DNA from: Streptomyces olivochromogenes
Lineage (GTDB): Bacteria; Actinomycetota; Actinomycetes; Streptomycetales; Streptomycetaceae
Direction of reading: 5' to 3'
Assembly: GCF_001514115.1 (NCBI RefSeq)
Contig: NZ_KQ948474.1
Coordinates: 11,817-47,001 of the forward strand
Length of the DNA: 35,185 nt
The notes under the pieces were generated by a model that did not search any database, was not told where the DNA came from, and saw only the letters and a list, made by a program, of their open reading frames with translations. The position numbers and the translations under genes were made by a program. Shown here piece by piece: positions 29,628 through 35,185 of the stretch; position 1 is the stretch's first letter, and every line of letters starts with the position of its first letter.

Positions 29628-32333
29628 TCAGGGCAGCGGTTGTTCGGCCCAGATGACCTTCCCGGCCGGGGTGTAGCGGGTGCCCCAGCGTTCGGCGAGC
29701 TGGGCGACGAGGAACAGGCCGCGTCCGCCCTCGTCCGTGGTGGCCGCGTACCGCAGGCGGGGTGAGGTGCTGCTGTTGTCCGAGACCTCGCAGATCAGGC
29801 TGCGGTCACGCAGCACGCGGACCTGGATGGTGCCACTGCCGTAGCGGATGGCGTTCGTGACCAGTTCGCTGAGGATCAGCTCGGTGGTGAACGCCATGTC
29901 GTCCAGGCCCCACTCCGCCAGCTGCCGGGTGACCGAGGCGCGTACCTCCCCCACCGCCGCCGGTTCGGACGGCACCTGCCATTCGGCGATGTGCTCGGCG
30001 CCGAGTGTGCGGGTGCCCGCGACGAGCAGGGCGATGTCGTCGCTCGGGCGGGCTGGGAGCAGGGCGTCCAGGACCGCCTGACAGGTGTCCTCCGGTGACC
30101 GGTCGACCCCCGTGAGGGCGGCGCGCAGCAGTTCGAGCCCCTCGTCGATGTCCCGTTCCCGGTCCTCGACGAGTCCGTCCGTGTAGAGCACCAGACGGCT
30201 GCCCTCTTCCAGCTTGAGCTCGGCTGTCTCGAACGGCAGACCCCCGAGCCCCAGCGGAGGCCCGGCGGGCACATCGGGGAACTCCACGCTGCCGTCGGGA
30301 CGGACCAGCGCCGGGGGCGGATGGCCGGCCCGGGCGACCGTGCAGAGCCGGGAGGCCGGGTCGTAGACGGCGTACAGGCAGGTGGCGCCGGTGATCGCGG
30401 CGCTGCTGTCCGCCGACGCCTCGTCCTGGTCGATGCGGCCGACCAGCTCGTCGAGGAGCCCGATGATCTCGTCCGGCGGCAGGTCCAGGGCGGAGAAGTT
30501 GTGGACGGCGGTCCGCAGCCGTCCCATCGTTGCCGCCGCGTGCAGTCCGTGGCCGACGACATCCCCCACGACGACGGCGACCCGGGCGCCGGACAGCGGC
30601 AGCACGTCGAACCAGTCCCCGCCCACCCCCGCCTGCGCCGGAAGATAGCGGTAGGCGATGTCCAGGGCGCTCTGCTCGGGCAGGTTGCGCGGCAGCAGAC
30701 TGCGCTGCAGCGTCACGGCCATGGTGTGCTCGCGCGTGTAGCGGCGCGCGTTGTCGATGGAGACGGCGGCACGGGCGACCAGTTCCTCGGCGAGCGCCAG
30801 CTCCTCCTCGTCGAAGGGCTCGGGCTTGCGGGAGCGCCAGAAGTTGACGACGCCCATCACCAGGGGGCCCACCCGCAGGGGCACGGTGATCAGCGAGTGG
30901 ATGCCGTACTCCACCACCTGCGTCGTGCGTTCCAGGTCCTGGGCGAGCCAGCCCGGGGCCCCTTCGAGGTCGGGCTCGACGACGGCCTCGCCCGTGCGCA
31001 GGCTCCGGGCCTGGGGAGTGGAGGCGACGAAGCGGATCTTCTCGCCCACCGGGTAGAGCGGGGCGTCCTTGCGGATGCCGCTGCACGCGGTACGGCGCAG
31101 CTCGGTGACTCCGTCCGGCTCCTCCCCGTTCAGTACGGCGTCCGCCAGGTCCACGGTCACGAAGTCCGCGAACCGCGGAACGGCCACCTCGGCCAGCGTC
31201 TCGGCGGTGCGGGTCACGTCCAGACTGGTGCCGACGCCCACCCCGATGTCGTACAGGAGCTTGAGGCGCTCGCGCGCCACCTCGGCCCGGCCGGACAGCG
31301 CGCGCAGCTCGGTCGAGTCACGCAGGGTGGCCACACTGCCGGGCGGACCGCCCTGGAGGTCCGTGGGCCGCTGGTTGATGGCCAGCAGCCGGTCCCCGAC
31401 CAGGTGCACCTCGTCCGTGGCGACCCGTCCCGAGGCGAGCAGCTCGGCGGTGTCCGTCTCGAGGCCCAGTTCCAGGACATGCCGTCCTTCGGCGTCGGCG
31501 GGCAGGTCGAGCAGGCGCTGTGCCTCGTCGTTGGCGAGCAGTAGCCGTCCCTCGCCGCCGGCGATGATCACCCCCTCCCGGACGGCGTGCAGCACCGCGT
31601 CGTGGTGCTCGTACATCCGGGTCATCTCGTACGGGCCCAAGCCGTGTGTCTGGCGCAGCAGGCGCCGGCTCACGAGCGCCGTACCCCCGGTGGCCAGGGC
31701 GAGCGCGGCGGCCGCGGCGCCCAGCAGGAGGGGCAGCTGCCGGTCCGCGACGCCGCCCACGTTGGCGGTCGTGATACCGGCCGACACCATGCCCACGACC
31801 TTGCCGTCGGGCGCCTTGACGGGAACCGTGGCCTGCACCAGCGGCCCGATGGTCCCGTTGATCTCCTCGGTGATGGAGTGGCCGGCCAGCACGGGGGCGG
31901 TGTTCCCGACGAACTTCTTGCCGATCCGGTCCGGTTTGGGGTGGGTGTAGCGGATCCCGTCGGTGTTCATCACGACGATGAAGTCCACGTGGGACTGCTT
32001 GCGGGCGGCCTCGGCCTGCGGCTGCAGCACGAGCGTGGGGTGGGGGCTGCTCAGCGCCTCACGGGTGCCGGGCGCGTGGGCGAACGTCTCGGCGACGGCC
32101 AGTGAACGATTGCGGGCCTCCTGCGTGCTGTCGTGCCGTACCTGCAGCACCAGCGCCACCACCGCGGAGACGATCAGCAGCAGCACGATCACCACTTGCA
32201 GCACGAACACCTGGCCCGCGACGCTGCGCCCGCCCAGCGCGGACCGCGGTCCCCACGCGGGTCTGCGCCCCGCGCGCGGACCGTCTGGGCGAGGGGTCGA
32301 CCGAGCCCGGGATCGACCCAAGAGCCGGACCAT
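29628..32333 (-). CDS. Membrane SpoIIE-type PP2C phosphatase with Cache, PAS, GAF and HATPase domains
   Basis: A 901-residue multi-domain signalling protein. TMS 1 (about 42-64, VFVLQVVIVLLLIVSAVVAL) and TMS 2 (about 200-222, LPLLLGAAAAALALATGG) flank an extracellular Cache-type sensor (HVDFIVVMNTDGIRYTHPKP, VKAPDGKVVGMVSAGI). In the cytoplasm follow a PAS domain (HAVREGVIIAGGEGRLLLAN), a GAF domain (about 365-530, SLITVPLRVGPLVMGVVNFW), the SpoIIE/PP2C phosphatase (metal Asp in GGDWFDVLPL, VVGDVVGHG and ARPSDDIALLV) and a C-terminal HATPase of the anti-sigma type (FTTELILSELVTNAIRYGSG, DEGGRGLFLVAQLAERWG). In streptomycetes such proteins dephosphorylate anti-anti-sigma factors and may phosphorylate them, linking external ligands to alternative sigma factors. 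No STAS or sigma gene is adjacent. The ATG at 32333 has no strong ribosome binding site, so the transcript may be leaderless. Confidence 0.92.
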   Translation of the reverse strand: MVRLLGRSRARSTPRPDGPRAGRRPAWGPRSALGGRSVAGQVFVLQVVIVLLLIVSAVVALVLQVRHDSTQEARNRSLAVAETFAHAPGTREALSSPHPTLVLQPQAEAARKQSHVDFIVVMNTDGIRYTHPKPDRIGKKFVGNTAPVLAGHSITEEINGTIGPLVQATVPVKAPDGKVVGMVSAGITTANVGGVADRQLPLLLGAAAAALALATGGTALVSRRLLRQTHGLGPYEMTRMYEHHDAVLHAVREGVIIAGGEGRLLLANDEAQRLLDLPADAEGRHVLELGLETDTAELLASGRVATDEVHLVGDRLLAINQRPTDLQGGPPGSVATLRDSTELRALSGRAEVARERLKLLYDIGVGVGTSLDVTRTAETLAEVAVPRFADFVTVDLADAVLNGEEPDGVTELRRTACSGIRKDAPLYPVGEKIRFVASTPQARSLRTGEAVVEPDLEGAPGWLAQDLERTTQVVEYGIHSLITVPLRVGPLVMGVVNFWRSRKPEPFDEEELALAEELVARAAVSIDNARRYTREHTMAVTLQRSLLPRNLPEQSALDIAYRYLPAQAGVGGDWFDVLPLSGARVAVVVGDVVGHGLHAAATMGRLRTAVHNFSALDLPPDEIIGLLDELVGRIDQDEASADSSAAITGATCLYAVYDPASRLCTVARAGHPPPALVRPDGSVEFPDVPAGPPLGLGGLPFETAELKLEEGSRLVLYTDGLVEDRERDIDEGLELLRAALTGVDRSPEDTCQAVLDALLPARPSDDIALLVAGTRTLGAEHIAEWQVPSEPAAVGEVRASVTRQLAEWGLDDMAFTTELILSELVTNAIRYGSGTIQVRVLRDRSLICEVSDNSSTSPRLRYAATTDEGGRGLFLVAQLAERWGTRYTPAGKVIWAEQPLP

Positions 32334-32522
32334 GTGCCTATGTCTACACTGCCGGGCGCCCCGAGGCGAGAGGCGGCGCGTGGTGTGACAGGGGCCGGTT
32401 CGGGCCCCGTGGCACGGGCCGCTCGGCGAGTGCTGCTGTCGGGCTGATCTGGCCGCATCATGGAGGAGGGTCGATTTGCCCGCCTATGTAACTCTGGCTT
32501 GTCTCGGGTACGGGAGGTCGTC

Positions 32523-32759
32523 ATGCACACTCCGGACCGCTACCGGTTGATCTTCACCCATCAGGAATCAGGCGTCGGCGTCATCACCGACGAGGTGGTC
32601 GTCGAACGGACCGACACCTTTGGACCGGGCGGGAACCCGGTGTACTCGGACCCCACCGGCATACTCCGCGCCGAGATCAGCACAGCGGGGGAAGTGCGGA
32701 TGCTGGCCAGCGGCGGCTACCAGTCGCCGATGGTCCCCACCGCCGAACCACTGCCCTGA
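32523..32759 (+). CDS. DUF6296-like small protein (78 aa)
   Basis: A 78-residue protein, MHTPDRYRLIFTHQESGVGV, ITDEVVVERTDTFGPGGNPV, YSDPTGILRAEISTAGEVRM, LASGGYQSPMVPT. I recall this MHTPDRYRL...RTD..GPGG.P.Y.D.TGI..AEI pattern as DUF6296, small actinobacterial proteins of unknown function. It is all short beta strands, with no membrane segment. The ATG at 32523 follows GGGAGGTCGTC. It is divergent from the SpoIIE-type phosphatase gene across 190 bp. Its 3' end overlaps the convergent MFS gene by 43 bp, which adds confidence that both ends are real coding. Confidence 0.75.
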   Translation: MHTPDRYRLIFTHQESGVGVITDEVVVERTDTFGPGGNPVYSDPTGILRAEISTAGEVRMLASGGYQSPMVPTAEPLP

Positions 32760-33940
32760 CCGTCCGGCCTCGCCCGCGACGAGCCGGCCGCGGGCCAGGC
32801 CAATGCGGCCAGGGCGCCGAGCGTGAGCAGTGCGCCGACCAGGAACGTCCCGCGCACCCCGGCGGCGTGGAGCACGGCGCCGCCGGTCAGCGCGCCCGCC
32901 GCGACGCCCGCGTTGAAGGCGGCCGAGTTCGCCGCCAGGGCGAGTTCCGTGCGTCCCGGCGCGACGTGGAGGACCTGACTCTGCGTGGCCATGAAGACGG
33001 GGCCCACCGACGCGCCCAGGAGCATCAGCAGGGCGACGGCCGCCACCTGACTGCGCCCGCCGCCCAGGTACAGCCCGAGCAGCGCCACCGCCTGGGTCGC
33101 CACCGGGACCGTCAGGGTTGCGCGCGGGAAGCGGTCGAGGAGCGGGCCGGCCGCCGAGACGCCCGCGATGCCCGCCACCCCGAACGCCAGCAGCACGGCG
33201 CTCACCGAATCCCTGGAGAAACCGCTCACGTCGTCGAGGAAGGCGACGACGTAGGTGAATCCCGCGAAGGCGCCGGTGACCGACAGCGCGGTGGTCGCCA
33301 GCACCACGGCGAACCGGCGGACGTCGGGAGCCGCCCCGTACGCCGCGTGCCCCTCGTCCGGGCGCGAGGTCGGCAGCAGGATGGCGACGGCGACGAGCGC
33401 GACGAGGCCGAGCGCCCCGAGCACCACGAAGGGCGCCCGCCAGCCGCTGTGCCCGCCCAGCCAGGTACCCGCCGGAACCCCGAGCACCGTGGCGAGTGAG
33501 CCCCCGACGGACAGCAGCCCGATCACCCGCCCGCGCCGCTCGGGCGGGAACAATCCCACGGCGACCGGACCCATCACCGCCCAGAACAGCGCCTGGGCCA
33601 GCGCGGTCGCGATCCGTGCCGCGAGCAGGAAGCCGTACGAGACATCGCTCAGCGCCGACATCCAGCTGGCCACCACGAGCAGTCCCAGCAGGCCCGACAG
33701 CAGATGGCGGCGAGGAACCGACCGGGTCAGGTGCGCGACGGGCAGCGAGACGACGGCCACGGTCAGGCCGTACCCGGTGACCAGCAGCCCGACGGAGGAG
33801 AGCGACACACGCAGGTCGTCCGCGATGAGCGGGAGCAGTCCGACGGGCAGATTCTCCGTGGTGTTGAAGGTGAACGCGGCCAGCATGAGTGCGGCGACGA
33901 CGGCGGCTCTGCGCCAGGTGGTGAGACGAACGCTCGCCAT
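32717..33940 (-). CDS. DHA1-family MFS transporter
   Basis: A 407-residue 12-helix exporter. The N-terminus has RRAAVVAALMLAAFTFNTTE, then NLPVGLLPLIADDLRVSLSS, characteristic of the AraJ/CmlR-type DHA1 drug and sugar efflux family (FxxxTTExLPVGLLPxIAxDL). Motif A region is AHLTRSVPRRHLLSG; later come RIATALAQALFWAVMGPVAV and GSLATVLGVPAGTWLGGHSG (motif C). Central loop TSRPDEGHAAYGAAPDV separates the halves. I set the start at 33940 (MASVRLTTW) from AAAGG 8 nt upstream and the short cytoplasmic N-terminus usual in the family; an upstream frame start at 34033 would read through the operator. It is divergent from the DUF5937/ArsR regulator, which probably controls it. Confidence 0.88.
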   Translation of the reverse strand: MASVRLTTWRRAAVVAALMLAAFTFNTTENLPVGLLPLIADDLRVSLSSVGLLVTGYGLTVAVVSLPVAHLTRSVPRRHLLSGLLGLLVVASWMSALSDVSYGFLLAARIATALAQALFWAVMGPVAVGLFPPERRGRVIGLLSVGGSLATVLGVPAGTWLGGHSGWRAPFVVLGALGLVALVAVAILLPTSRPDEGHAAYGAAPDVRRFAVVLATTALSVTGAFAGFTYVVAFLDDVSGFSRDSVSAVLLAFGVAGIAGVSAAGPLLDRFPRATLTVPVATQAVALLGLYLGGGRSQVAAVALLMLLGASVGPVFMATQSQVLHVAPGRTELALAANSAAFNAGVAAGALTGGAVLHAAGVRGTFLVGALLTLGALAALAWPAAGSSRARPDGQGSGSAVGTIGDW

Positions 33941-34070
33941 CCACGAGCCTTTCTGCGAAGGGGTGTTGAGAGGGGTTGCCGAGGCGGCTTTTGAGGGGGT
34001 GCCGAAGGGGGAGGGGCGGCCGGATGCGGCCACGGCCAGCCTGCGGGGTCCTCGCGCGGCCCACTACTCT

Positions 34071-34086
34071 TTCGGCTGGAGCCGAA
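34071..34086. promoter_or_regulatory. Perfect palindrome between MFS and ArsR/DUF5937 genes, likely operator
   Basis: TTCGGCT-GG-AGCCGAA is a perfect inverted repeat with 7-bp arms. It lies 35 bp before the GTG of the regulator and 131 bp from the MFS start. On the minus strand GAGTAGTG follows, which could be part of the MFS promoter. Location and symmetry fit autoregulation and control of the transporter. Confidence 0.6.
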
Positions 34087-34120
34087 TCGCCCGTCCCGAC
34101 CCGGTGAGCTCGGCGACCCC

Positions 34121-35149
34121 GTGAGCTCGGCCGAAGACCCGTCGGAGACTGTTTTGCCGCTGACCCTGCACCTCGGTACCGACGATCTGACGCGTTGCCG
34201 GTTCGCGGTGTCCCCGCTCTGTCAGACGCACGAGGCGTTGCGCATGCTGCGGCGCCCGGACCGGCACGCCTTCCACCGGGACTGGCTGCGGCGCGTGCGC
34301 GACATCGTGGCGGGCCTGGACCTGGTGGAGCTGTGGTTGTTCATCCCCCGCAAGGGCGGTTACACCCCGGACTTCCTGGGACCGCCGCCGCGGACGCCGA
34401 ACGCCTCCTTCGAGGAGGAGCTGGCCCAGATGCGCGCCACCGACCCCGCCATGGCCCGTACGGAGCTGGCGCGTTCGCTCGCCTGCACACCCGGCGCCGC
34501 CGCATCGCCGTACGGGCGGGCGGCGTTGGAGGACCCGGCGGGCACCGTGCGACGCCTCGCCGACCTCACCGAGCGGGCCTGGCACGCGCTGCTCGCGCCG
34601 GACTGGCCCCGCCACCAGGCACTCCTGGATGCCGATATCGCCTACCGCTCACGGCAGTTGGCGGACGGCGGCCTCGAGGCACTCTTCGGCGACCTGCACC
34701 CGGAGATCGAGTGGGCGGACGACACCCTCACGCTGCGCATGTACGCCGACCTGAAGGAGGCGCAGGGGCCCGACGGGCGGGGTGTGCTGCTGATGCCCAG
34801 TGTCTTCGTACGGCCTGACGTGGTGAGCGGCTTCGCCCGGCCCTGGCAGCCGACGGTGATCTATCCGGCCCGGGGCGCGGGCGGCCCGCCGACCGGGGCC
34901 GCTCCCGCCGAGGCGCCCACCGCGCTGGCCCGGCTGCTCGGACCCCACCGCGCCGCCGTCCTCGTCGGCCTCGACGGTCCCGCCTCGACCACGACCCTGG
35001 CGAACCGCCACGGCCTGGCCCCGTCGTCGGTCTCGTCCCACCTCTCGGTGCTGCGCGAGGCCGGACTGCTGGTGTCGCACCGACAGGGGCAGTACGTCCT
35101 CTACGAGCGCACGGCGCTGGGGGACGCGCTGGCGGCCGGGGCCCGGTGA
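34121..35149 (+). CDS. DUF5937/ArsR-type HTH regulator
   Basis: A 342-residue regulator. The N-terminal part (about 12-200) is the DUF5937 region: LTLHLGTDDLTRCRFAVSPL, CQTHEALRMLRRPDRHAFHR, then LIPRKGGYTPDFL-type sequence (FIPRKGGYTPDFLGPPPRTP). The C-terminal 75 residues are an ArsR winged helix: TALARLLGPHRAAVLVGLDG, STTTLANRHGLAPSSVSSHL, SVLREAGLLVSHRQGQYVLY. The recognition helix is SSVSSHLSVLREAG. No cysteine metal-binding motif is seen, so it senses something other than a metal. The GTG at 34121 has only GGTGAG ahead; an alternative TTG at 34154 follows CGGAGACT. It is divergent from the MFS exporter across a perfect palindrome, indicating a repressor-exporter pair. Confidence 0.85.
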   Translation: MSSAEDPSETVLPLTLHLGTDDLTRCRFAVSPLCQTHEALRMLRRPDRHAFHRDWLRRVRDIVAGLDLVELWLFIPRKGGYTPDFLGPPPRTPNASFEEELAQMRATDPAMARTELARSLACTPGAAASPYGRAALEDPAGTVRRLADLTERAWHALLAPDWPRHQALLDADIAYRSRQLADGGLEALFGDLHPEIEWADDTLTLRMYADLKEAQGPDGRGVLLMPSVFVRPDVVSGFARPWQPTVIYPARGAGGPPTGAAPAEAPTALARLLGPHRAAVLVGLDGPASTTTLANRHGLAPSSVSSHLSVLREAGLLVSHRQGQYVLYERTALGDALAAGAR

Positions 35150-35150
35150 G

Positions 35151-35185
35151 CTACGGGGCGCCCTTGCAGGTGACGGTGAAGTGCG
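35151..35185 (-). CDS. Partial C-terminus of a minus-strand gene
   Basis: The last 35 bases read on the minus strand as HFTVTCKGAP followed by TAG. It is protein-like and ends two bases after the regulator stop codon on the opposite strand. Only ten residues are in the window, so no function can be given. Confidence 0.35.
   Translation of the reverse strand, partial: HFTVTCKGAP

Overview
The window looks like accessory DNA from a Streptomyces or close relative. GC content is very high with strong third-position bias, GTG starts occur, and the families are typical of the group: MmyB-type XRE regulator, DUF3761, DUF6296, DUF5937/ArsR regulator, SpoIIE-type phosphatase, and CBM13/CBM35 glycosidases. 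No rRNA, tRNA or CRISPR array was seen. All identifications come from reading translated motifs; no database was searched.

Positions 1 to about 7.4 kb are a gene graveyard. Intact genes (a small hypothetical protein, an XRE/MmyB regulator and a DHA2 MFS exporter) sit among broken ones: a transposase tail, a VOC gene frameshifted by a 16-bp tandem duplication, a DJ-1/PfpI tail abutting an IS5-type transposase tail, a VOC gene with an in-frame amber codon, a GNAT tail, and two HNH (DUF1524) 3' ends bracketing the MFS gene.

Positions 7.4 to 19.4 kb carry three secreted glycoside hydrolases: GH31 with two CBM35 modules, GH27 with CBM13, and GH76. The GH27 and GH76 genes form a likely operon behind a promoter with a LacI-like operator at the expected start of transcription. 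Together they suggest attack on alpha-linked galactose or mannose polymers such as fungal mannans or galactomannans. Between GH31 and GH27 lie a five-repeat tachylectin-like propeller protein, a short DUF3761 protein, remnants of Mu-type transposase and nuclease genes, an internally deleted IS5/IS427-type element, an aminoglycoside-phosphotransferase-like gene and a truncated IS630-type transposase.

Positions 19.4 to 21.2 kb hold an intrinsic terminator, an aldo/keto reductase, and truncated isochorismatase-like and MarR genes. After about 21.2 kb the genes are intact and tightly packed.

The most interesting locus is the minus-strand run 27484 to 21816: amidohydrolase, DUF4032 kinase-like protein, a receiver domain fused to a thioredoxin-reductase-like flavoprotein that lacks CxxC, a histidine kinase with a cyclic-nucleotide-binding domain, and a UBP-type zinc finger protein. 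The last three genes overlap by ATGA junctions and look like one redox or nucleotide-responsive signalling unit whose output is an enzyme rather than a DNA-binding regulator. Further on are a split-barrel FMN/F420 protein, an N-formylglutamate amidohydrolase, a stand-alone cNMP-binding protein, a Cache-PAS-GAF-SpoIIE-HATPase phosphatase, a DUF6296 protein, and an MFS transporter divergent from a DUF5937/ArsR regulator with a perfect palindrome between them.
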